A DNA stretch of 26,045 nucleotides from a virus, in the IMG/VR virus record IMGVR_UViG_3300028196_000076, positions 1 to 26,045 of that record. The stretch is one strand, 5' to 3'. The stretch's first letter is position 1. Every line of letters begins with the position of its first letter. A program made the translations under genes and the position numbers. Positions 1 through 7,696 of the stretch are shown here, piece after piece. The notes beneath the pieces are model-generated. The model did no database searches, was not told the origin of the DNA, and saw only the letters and a program-made list of their open reading frames with translations.

Positions 1-640
1 ACCCTTCTTCTTTTGTAGCCCTTTCTATAAGCTCCATAAAAGTGTCAGGAATAATAACACCATGGTGCAAATTAGTAGACTTGCGATTAATATCACCTCC
101 AGTCGGCTTTCGCATATCCAAGTACTCTTCAATCTCTGGGTGAGACATGGGCAAGTATGATGCATAGCTGCCTCTTCTTGTTACACCCTGAGAAAATGCA
201 AGCATTTCTGCATCTACAACTTTAAGAAAAGGTATAACACCCGTAGACTCAGATCCGTTACTGGTTTTCGAGCCTACTGAACGTATATCTCCCCAATAGC
301 CTCCAACGCCTCCCCCAACTGAGCTAAGAAATGCATTTTCTGTATAATGATCGGTAATGCCGGTTCTACTATCGTCCACATAATTAAGAAAGCAAGATAT
401 AGGTAATCCGCGTTTAGTTCCTCCATTACTAAGGATAGGGGTGGAGAACATAAACCAGAGTTTACTAGCATAATCATACAATCGCTGGGCATGTTCCTCA
501 TTATCTGCAAATGCCTTTGCTGCCCGTGCAAATGCTTGTTGCGGAGAGCCTTCTCCATCTACTAAGTATCTATCCTGTAATGTTTTTATACTAAATTGTG
601 AAAGATAACGATCTCTACGAAAATCAATGTCTATATTCAT
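1..640 (-). CDS. nrdA: Ribonucleotide reductase large subunit, N-terminal part
   Basis: This is the first 213 codons of the catalytic subunit that reduces ribonucleotides to deoxynucleotides for phage DNA synthesis. The reading frame is open to the window edge, so the gene is cut by the window and not broken. It starts at an ATG at 640 and overlaps the end of the flap exonuclease gene by 17 bases. Visible family features are FMFSTPILSNGG, then PISCFLNYVDDS carrying the redox-active cysteine, then VGGGVGGYWGDIRSVGS and QGVTRRGSYASYLPMSHPEI. There is no N-terminal ATP-cone domain: the catalytic region begins almost at once, so overall dATP feedback may be absent. The class (most likely I) cannot be settled without the C-terminal half. 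Confidence 0.93.
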   Translation of the reverse strand, partial: MNIDIDFRRDRYLSQFSIKTLQDRYLVDGEGSPQQAFARAAKAFADNEEHAQRLYDYASKLWFMFSTPILSNGGTKRGLPISCFLNYVDDSRTGITDHYTENAFLSSVGGGVGGYWGDIRSVGSKTSNGSESTGVIPFLKVVDAEMLAFSQGVTRRGSYASYLPMSHPEIEEYLDMRKPTGGDINRKSTNLHHGVIIPDTFMELIERATKEEG

Positions 641-1463
641 TTATTATACTCTCAATGTTAGCTATATTAGCTTGGCCTATTGCGTCATCGCAAAAAGTTA
701 TTAAATCCATTAGCTCATAATTTATTAAAATTTGATCTGCATTTGCATTAAGAGTTTGTATATACTTATACTTACTATCAATCGGTACTGCTTCATATAC
801 ATTAAATGCATTTCCAAATTGTTGTAATAGTTCTTGTGCTCGTTTTGGGCCTATGCCAGGTATTCCCGGGACATTATCGCCTTTATCTCCAGTTAAACAC
901 TTCAAAGAAATATATTGTTCCGGTCCAACATCGTAGTGGTCTTTCCAGTTTTCTAACGTGACTTCCTTCCTCGTTACATAAGAAAACCTACTTACATCTT
1001 CTTGAATAAGTAAATCCCAGTCTCTATCGCTTGATACTAACCAAACATCTTCTAGCTCATATTTATTTTTATGTTTTATAAGGTGTGCTGCAATATCATC
1101 TGCCTCTACTCCTTTATATCGAAGTATTGGATAATCTGCTGACAATACTTCAAGACTTGCCTCAAACTCTTCGAAAAATTCTTCGAAAGCAATTCTGTCT
1201 TCCTCACTTTGTTCTGCAAACTTTTCTTTACGATTTTGTTTGTACTCAGGGTACAGCTCTTTTCTGTAAGAAGAAGAACCCCAGTCTGATGTAATAATTA
1301 TTTCAGTACATTGGTACGAAGCTGCAAGAGACTGCACTGTTTTCTGATAGTCATACCTAAAGTCTGTTCTCCCTTGATGTTTCCATCGAAATGCAAGATT
1401 TAGTGCATCTACTACCAAAGTTGTTTTTTTATCTGATATTCTATCTTGGAACTTAAATGACAT
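624..1463 (-). CDS. 5'-3' flap exonuclease (T5 D15-like)
   Basis: A 279-residue structure-specific 5' nuclease that removes flaps and RNA primers during replication and recombination. Metal-binding acidic residues lie in TLVVDALNLAF near the N-terminus, in GVEADDIAAHL and in VSSDRDWDLLI. The helix-3-turn-helix DNA-binding element is LKCLTGDKGDNVPGIPGIG followed by PKRAQELLQQFG. The arch region carries a basic YKQNRKEK segment. The length fits the phage T5 D15 and T4 RNase H group. It lies directly downstream of the resolvase gene, separated by no bases, and its 3' end overlaps nrdA. A replication-operon role is consistent with the SbcCD and polymerase genes upstream. Confidence 0.93.
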   Translation of the reverse strand: MSFKFQDRISDKKTTLVVDALNLAFRWKHQGRTDFRYDYQKTVQSLAASYQCTEIIITSDWGSSSYRKELYPEYKQNRKEKFAEQSEEDRIAFEEFFEEFEASLEVLSADYPILRYKGVEADDIAAHLIKHKNKYELEDVWLVSSDRDWDLLIQEDVSRFSYVTRKEVTLENWKDHYDVGPEQYISLKCLTGDKGDNVPGIPGIGPKRAQELLQQFGNAFNVYEAVPIDSKYKYIQTLNANADQILINYELMDLITFCDDAIGQANIANIESIINEYRH

Positions 1464-1901
1464 TTATAAAAACTCCGGTTTTTCACGCTCTAACCATTCA
1501 TCTGCAAGTAATACAAAACACTGTAAAAAACATATAAACATATACTCTTTTGTTTCCTCGGGAGGAGTATCTGTAACTACAAATATTGGAGAACGATTAT
1601 ACTTAAAAAATAATAAAGGCTCTTGCTTCCCCTGCTCAGCTTGTTGCTTAAGTTTGTTCCACCATCGAATAAGATTATTTGTTTTTGGGGCCGTAAAAAT
1701 TTTATCTGTAAGAGGAGACTCAGAATAATTTTTTACTTCAATACAGTATTTATTTTTTTCGTGAGGAACATATATATCTCCTTTTAAATACTCAAGCGCT
1801 CCAGAGTTTGGGACCCTTTCAAACTGAAGATTGGTATGTTCTCTTAATAAATCTCTAACTAGATATTCACCGCGAGCACCTTTTGCTCTACTATCTACCA
1901 C
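1464..1901 (-). CDS. Hjc-like Holliday junction resolvase (PD-(D/E)xK nuclease)
   Basis: A 145-residue protein with the layout of archaeal-type Hjc resolvases. The N-terminus is basic (SRAKGARGEYLVRDLL, with E12 of the GxxxE helix). It is followed by FERVPNSGA, then GDIYV (the aspartate of the PD motif) and YCIEVKNY (the ExK pair). These residues form the metal site of the PD-(D/E)xK fold. It would cut four-way junctions made during phage recombination and replication. Translation probably begins at GTG (1899-1901), preceded by GAGAGGAG. It overlaps the gene upstream by 7 bases. The hydrophobic C-terminal stretch (FICFLQCFVLLADEW) is not typical of Hjc, so a different specificity within the fold is possible. 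Confidence 0.75.
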   Translation of the reverse strand: MVDSRAKGARGEYLVRDLLREHTNLQFERVPNSGALEYLKGDIYVPHEKNKYCIEVKNYSESPLTDKIFTAPKTNNLIRWWNKLKQQAEQGKQEPLLFFKYNRSPIFVVTDTPPEETKEYMFICFLQCFVLLADEWLEREKPEFL

Positions 1902-2131
1902 AAGCTCCTCTCTATTTGTCTAAGTACATCTAACTTTTCTTTGTACTCTGCGAGCTTTTCTAGCTCCGTTTCAATAGCGCCTACGATATCTGAGTGCTCT
2001 CCTATACCTACAGGATTTAAAAAATAAACTTTAACATTTGTTTCATGATATTTACACTTTCCGAATAAATATTCTTTCATATTCTCTAGCATGAGATGCC
2101 CTGTTGTAAGTGTCATTTCTTCTTTGCTCAT
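1895..2131 (-). CDS. Small conserved phage protein of unknown function
   Basis: A 78-residue protein with the core NVKVYFLNPVGIGEHSDIV followed by an amphipathic, probably coiled-coil C-terminus rich in Glu, Lys and Leu (about residues 50-78). The PVGIGEHSDIV segment looks like a conserved family signature, but no function can be assigned from sequence. Its start codon overlaps the stop of the SbcC-like gene in an ATGA arrangement (2128-2131), which implies translational coupling. Its place between the SbcC-like nuclease subunit and the resolvase suggests a small accessory factor for DNA processing; this is inference only. Confidence 0.8.
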   Translation of the reverse strand: MSKEEMTLTTGHLMLENMKEYLFGKCKYHETNVKVYFLNPVGIGEHSDIVGAIETELEKLAEYKEKLDVLRQIERSLW

Positions 2132-3921
2132 TCTAACCTCGATATATTTCCTGACTTAACCACTTCTATTTTTTCTAGTAGGGGATGGGTCCACCCATGA
2201 CTTACTACATATGTGTTTAAATCTTCTTTAAGTAAAACTTCTACCATCTTCTCCCTTCCTGCATCATCAAGTACATTGATTACTTCATCTAAAAAAAGCA
2301 CATTGATTCTCGACTTTGATATACTACTCATTAGCTTTCGAATAGCAATCAGTGTAGCTGTATTTACTCTTGCCAGCTCTCCGCTAGACAGCGCAAGAAT
2401 ATCTACTATGCTACCATTGTCGGTAATTTGTACATTTAATTTATCATTTGTAACAACAAATTCTAAAGTGAATCTACCGTCAGATAATTCTGCAAGATAG
2501 TAGTTTGTAAGTTCTTCAAGTTCTTTTACTAGATTTTCGATCTTATAGGCGATTAATCCGTTCGTGCTAAATGCTTTCTTTAACACCTCGAGATTTCCTG
2601 CAATTTCTTGCTCTTTCTCAAGAGCGATACGCCCCTCTTCCAACTGTTGTTGAAATTCTTCAGTTTGCTCCAGGATTACTTGAATTCGTGTATTTCTTTT
2701 TGTTATTTGTTCGTTTTTTCTAGCTACTTCGTTTAATCTTTTTTGCGCTTCATTAAGTTTTTTACGGACGTCCGACAAACTCTTATCAAGTTCTTCTTTG
2801 TCCAATAAACTCGCTGGCAAGTGGACGTCAATGCTTCGAAAAATTTCTTGCCATTCTTGTTGAGTTTTTTGAGAGTCGGAGTAAAGTTCATTGTTTTGTC
2901 TAATTTTTTGTATTCTTGTTTTAAGCTCATCTTGTTTACCTTCTGCCTCCGCAATTTTCATAGATTCATTTAAAATTAGCTCTTGTTTAAAATCTGAGTT
3001 CACTGATTGCTCACAGGTGGGGCAAGTGTCTCCTAATTTATTTAGCTTATCTAAAAGTTTCTTCGACCCCGTTACGACCCCGTTGAGATTTCCTAGCTCT
3101 GATTGAAGTTCATCATAAGATACTTTTTCTTTTATAGAACAGTTTCTTGCAGACTCTATATCAATCGAACTCAACAGATTTTTATAAGTATTATTCTCTT
3201 GAATTTTTTTATTTTTTTCGGAAATATTTTTAATTTCCATCGTAAGCCTGGCGGCTTCCTTATCATCTTCTTCCGTCTCGATTATAAGATTTTCTAGAGG
3301 CAGTATGGATGTATCACTCAATTTATTATCATTCAACCATTTTTCTACAGTTGCTATCTGAGATTCTATGCGTGTTAAATTGTAGTAATGTGTTTTTGAC
3401 TCGCCCTTAAAGACTTCAAATAGCTCTACATATTTCTCTAAGTGGAGAAGATCAATAAGAAACTTCTTGCGGTTCGTATCCGTTGCAGTAAGAAACTGCA
3501 AACTACTATTTGTATTTTGGTACACCAACTGAGAGAAGGTTTTGAAATCGATTCCAATAATAGCTTGGAGTGTCTTATATGTATTGGTCGCTGTATGAGA
3601 ACTAATATCTTCTCCATCTTCCAAAAGACGAAGCTTAATACTAGACTTACGATCAATAATGACGTCATAGTGTTTGCTATCCTTGGTAAACTCTAAGTGA
3701 ATGTGATATCCCGCATTATTATAACGATTCGGAATATCTGCTTTTTTAATTCCTTTGGAGTTTTTGTTAAATAGGGCTTCTTCTATAATTAACGGGATGG
3801 AGGACTTCCCCATCCCGTTAGTGCCAACAAGTTGAGTTACTATATTTTCTTCTAGATTTAGCTCGTTGTTTTCCCCATAACTAAAACAATTACTCCATTT
3901 CAATTTTTGTAGCGTAATCAT
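2128..3921 (-). CDS. sbcC: SbcC/Rad50-like recombination nuclease subunit (T4 gp46, T5 D13-like)
   Basis: The ATPase subunit (597 residues) of the phage Mre11/Rad50-type complex that resects DNA ends for recombination-dependent replication. Walker A is GTNGMGKS at residues 33-40. A coiled coil runs from about 180 to 460 and is interrupted near residue 300 by a zinc-hook CPTCEQS. The ABC signature LSSGELARVN lies near 509, Walker B NVLFLDEV near 540, and the H-loop histidine in VVSHGWTHP. The compact length fits phage gp46 and not bacterial SbcC. Its start overlaps the nuclease-subunit gene by 32 bases, as expected for a co-translated pair. Confidence 0.95.
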   Translation of the reverse strand: MITLQKLKWSNCFSYGENNELNLEENIVTQLVGTNGMGKSSIPLIIEEALFNKNSKGIKKADIPNRYNNAGYHIHLEFTKDSKHYDVIIDRKSSIKLRLLEDGEDISSHTATNTYKTLQAIIGIDFKTFSQLVYQNTNSSLQFLTATDTNRKKFLIDLLHLEKYVELFEVFKGESKTHYYNLTRIESQIATVEKWLNDNKLSDTSILPLENLIIETEEDDKEAARLTMEIKNISEKNKKIQENNTYKNLLSSIDIESARNCSIKEKVSYDELQSELGNLNGVVTGSKKLLDKLNKLGDTCPTCEQSVNSDFKQELILNESMKIAEAEGKQDELKTRIQKIRQNNELYSDSQKTQQEWQEIFRSIDVHLPASLLDKEELDKSLSDVRKKLNEAQKRLNEVARKNEQITKRNTRIQVILEQTEEFQQQLEEGRIALEKEQEIAGNLEVLKKAFSTNGLIAYKIENLVKELEELTNYYLAELSDGRFTLEFVVTNDKLNVQITDNGSIVDILALSSGELARVNTATLIAIRKLMSSISKSRINVLFLDEVINVLDDAGREKMVEVLLKEDLNTYVVSHGWTHPLLEKIEVVKSGNISRLE

Positions 3922-4849
3922 TAAATATGCTCATTATGTTAGGTATTCTGGCAACTGGTATTTCCAGAATATAGGTCAAGTACTCTACAAGCTCATCTTG
4001 TATAGTCATATCTTTATCTATAACTAAAGTTGCTTCAGAGCTTCGTTTTATTACTTTCTTGTCTAACAGCTCACTATTTTTTACATTTGCGAGTTCTTGC
4101 ATGTCTCCCTCTATCTCATAGATAGTATGATGATAGTCTGTAGGCACCATCTCATTTGGATTAATAGCTGTTTTTCTAATAAGTTGAGGAAGCTCAAAAG
4201 GTTCCCATATCCATTCCCAGTTTTCAGGATTTATAAGTAAATACCCAGTCTTAACTTCAGTTCTATGAAATGAAGTAGTCATAGGAGATCCAGGATATAC
4301 AATATTTTTTTGTGTGTTACTATGTGCGTGTAAGTCGCCTGCAAATACGATAGGAAAATCCTGAAATCTGTCTAAGTCCACCTCTGGCCTGACGTGGGGC
4401 GGTATTTCTCCTCGTACATGAGTAAACAATGGTTCTGTTTGTATAAATTTTTCAATGCTTTCTTTTCTATGTAAGTCGGCGTAAGGAAGAACACCAAAAC
4501 CAAAATCGGAATCATGATATGAAATATCCACTATTTTTACTAAAGGGTTAATATCTCTACTAACTTGTTTTAGTTGAGTAAAAAATGTTTTATTTTTCTT
4601 TGTAGCTTCGTGGTTGCCATCATAGATAAGAGTTGGAATCTGCACTTTCCGAATAAACGAGAAGTACAGCTCCAACTCTTCCATAGTCGGCAGACGGTCA
4701 AAAAGATCTCCGCCTATAATATGCATATTACATTGTTTTTCAAGACTGTGAATTTGCTCGAAAAACATTGTATAGCGGTTTAGTGCCCACTCTCGGGGCA
4801 CATTTTTTTGACCTAGCTTTAGATGCCAGTCTGCCGTAAATAAAATCAT
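3890..4849 (-). CDS. sbcD: SbcD/Mre11-like nuclease subunit (T4 gp47, T5 D12-like)
   Basis: A 319-residue metallophosphoesterase that cuts DNA ends within the SbcC/Rad50-type complex. The calcineurin-type metal motifs occur in order: TADWHL (residues 5-10), GGDLFDRL, YDGNHEAT and FAGDLHAHS. The C-terminal third is the likely capping and SbcC-binding region. The start codon overlaps the stop of the upstream gene (ATGA, 4846-4849) and the end overlaps the SbcC-like gene. Position and motifs support the function strongly; whether it has both exo- and endonuclease activity cannot be read from the sequence. Confidence 0.95.
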   Translation of the reverse strand: MILFTADWHLKLGQKNVPREWALNRYTMFFEQIHSLEKQCNMHIIGGDLFDRLPTMEELELYFSFIRKVQIPTLIYDGNHEATKKNKTFFTQLKQVSRDINPLVKIVDISYHDSDFGFGVLPYADLHRKESIEKFIQTEPLFTHVRGEIPPHVRPEVDLDRFQDFPIVFAGDLHAHSNTQKNIVYPGSPMTTSFHRTEVKTGYLLINPENWEWIWEPFELPQLIRKTAINPNEMVPTDYHHTIYEIEGDMQELANVKNSELLDKKVIKRSSEATLVIDKDMTIQDELVEYLTYILEIPVARIPNIMSIFNDYATKIEME

Positions 4850-5475
4850 GACATCTTAAACTCAGCTTCTAGCTCTTCGTCCATGTCTCCGGAAGCTTCT
4901 ACTCGAATTTCGTCAAGAAGACTCTTCTGAGCATCTGGAGTAGGCCTAGGCATTACGTCATCCATAGACTTTAGATCTGAGATTGCAGCCATTTCATCTT
5001 CGCTCAATGCACGCTGCTTACACTTCAATACTTGAAGTTGATACTCTACGTTGTAAGGTAGCGGTCCAGTTTTTACGCGCTTGAACTTAACATCCCAGCC
5101 CATCTCTGGATCAGTCGGGTCTCCTAGACCGTCTTGTGCCGCCTGTAGAATAGCTTCAAACAACTTCTTTTTGAGATTAATAATTTTTACCTGACCTTGG
5201 TCTAGGCACTGCATAGCGTAGCTCCAGCCACACTTTAAATCGGGGTAGTACTCACGAACCCAGTCTTTTTCTTTATTGTTGAATCGTTCCTCATTACGAT
5301 CAAATGATAAACACTCAAATGGAATGTTTTTACCGTTTTTCCCTTCAAGCCAGTATACATAACGTGCAAGAACATCGCCTACAAGTCTTACTTCATTCTC
5401 GCCATCACGGTAAGAAAAGGAAGTGATTGATGATTTTTTTGCGCCGCCTGCGGCTTCATTAAAGTTTAATGCCAT
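4846..5475 (-). CDS. Probable single-stranded DNA-binding protein (gp32-like)
   Basis: A 209-residue protein with two features of phage ssDNA-binding proteins. The globular core is rich in aromatic and basic residues (ARYVYWLEGKNGKNIPFECL, then VKIINLKKKLFEAIL and DVKFKRVKTGPLPYNVEYQL). It ends in an acidic tail (SGDMDEELEAEFKMS), the usual docking site for replication partners. The spacing of core and tail resembles gp32-type proteins of myophages, but the family call is by overall pattern, not a diagnostic motif. It sits next to the SbcD-like gene and downstream of an internal promoter, consistent with a need for high expression. Alternative: another replication accessory protein with an acidic tail. 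Confidence 0.6.
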   Translation of the reverse strand: MALNFNEAAGGAKKSSITSFSYRDGENEVRLVGDVLARYVYWLEGKNGKNIPFECLSFDRNEERFNNKEKDWVREYYPDLKCGWSYAMQCLDQGQVKIINLKKKLFEAILQAAQDGLGDPTDPEMGWDVKFKRVKTGPLPYNVEYQLQVLKCKQRALSEDEMAAISDLKSMDDVMPRPTPDAQKSLLDEIRVEASGDMDEELEAEFKMS

Positions 5476-5900
5476 TGTGTTTTCTCCTGTGGGACTTCTT
5501 CATACTCAAAAATAATTTCGTCTTCTTGAATACTAAGTAGCCTATTGTCTTCAAAAAATGATATGTCTATATCGAGTAAATTACGATCTAGACTAGTTTT
5601 CCCAGTTGTTAAGTAGTCCGAAAGTGGACGTAAGGAAGCCAAAGCGAGATACTGGGCTACCTCGACATGACTATACTTATATGAGTTATACAGAAGTACA
5701 TCGGGATGCACAAGAAATGACTCCCCAATAAAACGTAGATTATTAAATTTATATGTTTTATCGAACCTATTTCTAGGCACTTCATTATTTACTATCATTT
5801 TAAAGATAACAAAAATAGAGGAAGCATCGCCCCCACTTTTTTCATAGATCTTTTGCCAATCATATAAGAATATACTATTATACATTAAATTGGAACTCAT
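5466..5900 (-). CDS. Hypothetical phage protein, start uncertain
   Basis: A protein of up to 144 residues that I do not recognise. It has a Phe/Tyr-rich N-terminus (SIFLYDWQKIYEKSGG), a central NNLRFIGESFLVHPDVLLYN and an acidic C-terminus, with no membrane segment or catalytic motif. The stop overlaps the start of the ssDNA-binding protein gene by 10 bases. The start is unclear: the first ATG (5898-5900) and the second (5883-5885) lie inside, or just before, the -10 box of a good promoter at 5877-5905. Message from that promoter could begin translation only at the internal ATG near 5801 (about 110 residues). The longer form would need read-through from the helicase gene. Confidence 0.65.
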   Translation of the reverse strand: MSSNLMYNSIFLYDWQKIYEKSGGDASSIFVIFKMIVNNEVPRNRFDKTYKFNNLRFIGESFLVHPDVLLYNSYKYSHVEVAQYLALASLRPLSDYLTTGKTSLDRNLLDIDISFFEDNRLLSIQEDEIIFEYEEVPQEKTQWH

Positions 5901-5905
5901 GTCAA
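5877..5905 (-). promoter_or_regulatory. Sigma-70-type promoter
   Basis: Read on the minus strand, a -35 box TTGACA (5900-5905) and a -10 box TATAAT (5877-5882) are separated by 17 bases. It is preceded by the AATTC context seen at several other promoters in this window. It would drive the ssDNA-binding protein and downstream SbcD/SbcC genes. It overlaps the annotated N-terminus of the gene ending at 5466. Confidence 0.8.
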
Positions 5906-5921
5906 GAATTATTTTTGTACG

Positions 5922-7205
5922 CTATAGCTCTTTTATAGTGTACCCTTGTTTCATATAGTAGCCCATACGATTAGAGGCTTGTCTAGTAGCAGTCTTTCCT
6001 TTTAAGTGTATGTCAACAACTATTGGGGAGAGCTTTCCTTCTTGCTCTCTGATGACTCTTCCGATAAGTTGGGTAAGAAGCGGTTCGTTGTTGATAGGGG
6101 TACCGAGTATAAGCACAGAGAGGGAATTGACTGAAATTCCTTCACTAAATATCGCTTGAGTACCAAAAAGTATTTCTTTATCTCCATAATTTATCTCGTC
6201 AATGAGGCTTTCGCGCTCTTCATGGGGAACCTCTCCCGTTACACAAATTGCTTTTTCTCCTACTAATTGTGCACAAGTTTTGAGAAAATGCACTCTATCT
6301 GATACAACTAAAACTTTGTGTCCCCGTGCGGCATAAGTCGCTGCAAGCAGGGAAACACTGTGAACATACTCTTCATTATTTGCTAGATTGTTTACTCGAT
6401 TGGCCCATGGAATATTTGCACCATCCATAAAGCGCACTTCCGAGCGATAGATAGCAATACTTGGAGTCATAAAATTTTCTTTGGGAGGCTGAAATAGTTT
6501 ATTCCCAAAGTAATCTCGAAAGACTACATGTTTTCCGTCTTTTCGCTCGATTGTGCCACTGAGTCCGATTTTATATCTCGCATGGTTAGTGTCAATAATT
6601 TTTGCAAACGTTGGTGAAGATACGTGGTGCATTTCGTCCAATATAACTGTTCCGAATTCTTTTCGGATTTTATTAATATTACGGTAGAGTGTCTGGGTAT
6701 TACCAACCACAATACAAGAATCGGTATTGAAATTACCAGACCCAATAATTCCTGGGGTGATGCCATATACTTTTTCAACCTCTTTTGCCCACTGATTTCG
6801 TAGTGACACAGTGTGTGTAATAACTAATGTTTTTTGTCCTAATTTTCCAGCAATTGCCAGCCCTGTAAATGTCTTTCCCCAACTTACCCACGCGTTGATA
6901 ATACTGCTGTTGTCGAGTTCATCGTATACTGCCTGTTGAGACTCGCGTAGTACATATTGAAAAGAAGGAAAATCAACAGGCACAGTAATCCTTTTGTCAA
7001 CAATTTCATACTCATTTGGTATTAAGTCCTCTCGTCCGATTGGTATGGATACCAGATTTTCGCGCACCCGCTGCAGATTCTTAATAATGATCGGAGGATC
7101 GTTAGGATTATGTGGGGCAATTTTGTATGTTAATTCTTTAGATAACTTCTCTCGAAGCTCTAAGCTCGCATCCATATAAATACGATTACTAAGGACTGCT
7201 TTCAT
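5922..7205 (-). CDS. SF2 DNA helicase (T5 D10 / T4 UvsW-like)
   Basis: A 427-residue superfamily 2 helicase likely to remodel branched DNA and recombination intermediates. Walker A is unusual, WVSWGKT around residues 106-112 (K111), with Ser-Trp before the glycine in place of the usual GxGKT. Motif II is ILDEMHHV (DEMH at 190-193), motif III is GLSGTIERKD, and motifs V-VI are FSEGISVNSL and QLIGRVIRE. The N-terminal 80 residues form the family's short accessory domain. The start codon overlaps the stop of the gene upstream by 4 bases. Position next to the polymerase matches the T5 order (D9-D10). Confidence 0.92.
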   Translation of the reverse strand: MKAVLSNRIYMDASLELREKLSKELTYKIAPHNPNDPPIIIKNLQRVRENLVSIPIGREDLIPNEYEIVDKRITVPVDFPSFQYVLRESQQAVYDELDNSSIINAWVSWGKTFTGLAIAGKLGQKTLVITHTVSLRNQWAKEVEKVYGITPGIIGSGNFNTDSCIVVGNTQTLYRNINKIRKEFGTVILDEMHHVSSPTFAKIIDTNHARYKIGLSGTIERKDGKHVVFRDYFGNKLFQPPKENFMTPSIAIYRSEVRFMDGANIPWANRVNNLANNEEYVHSVSLLAATYAARGHKVLVVSDRVHFLKTCAQLVGEKAICVTGEVPHEERESLIDEINYGDKEILFGTQAIFSEGISVNSLSVLILGTPINNEPLLTQLIGRVIREQEGKLSPIVVDIHLKGKTATRQASNRMGYYMKQGYTIKEL

Positions 7206-7696
7206 ACTTTTCTTCTTGTGTCTTTAAGTTTATTTTCTGCGTAATCATACAAAATCCATGGAAGTCCATTGTAATGTAAAACTCCTGCATACGTCATATC
7301 AATATGCGGGGGCCTGGGTATAACAAAAGCATTTTTTACTTTATCTAACTTAAGTAAAGAACAGGTGTCCTTTTGAACTATATTTTTTATTCTATAGTAT
7401 TTTAGCTTACAAAACTCTGTTTTTTCATAAACAAAAGGTGTGCCATTAGTATCAATAAAGTGTCTATGACTAGACTTTACTATGCCCCTAAAAGTATCTA
7501 TTTGGGCTTTTAGAGACTTAATATTTTTATGGGGCGTTTGTAGCCTTCTTAACCCAAGCGTATCTCCCGCTTGATTTTTATCGTCCAGTATTTCGCCGTC
7601 TAAAAACAGTAGCCCGTCTTGCTTTGACCAATTTCCATTAGATAACTCATATACAGGAAATTTTATTTTGTTAATACCTTTATATTGTACTATCAT
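7202..7696 (-). CDS. Hypothetical protein between polymerase and helicase
   Basis: A 164-residue protein of unknown function. The start at the ATG 7694-7696 is preferred: an upstream ATG at 7747 would add 17 residues wholly inside the conserved C-terminus of the polymerase gene. A GGTAAG lies about 12 bases upstream of the preferred start. The protein is basic and beta-rich by eye (KIKFPVYELSNGNWSKQDG, then GTPFVYEKTEFCKLKYYRI) and ends with HYNGLPWILYDYAENKL. No catalytic signature is visible. The stop overlaps the helicase start (ATGA). A replication-accessory role is suggested only by location. Confidence 0.7.
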   Translation of the reverse strand: MIVQYKGINKIKFPVYELSNGNWSKQDGLLFLDGEILDDKNQAGDTLGLRRLQTPHKNIKSLKAQIDTFRGIVKSSHRHFIDTNGTPFVYEKTEFCKLKYYRIKNIVQKDTCSLLKLDKVKNAFVIPRPPHIDMTYAGVLHYNGLPWILYDYAENKLKDTRRKV

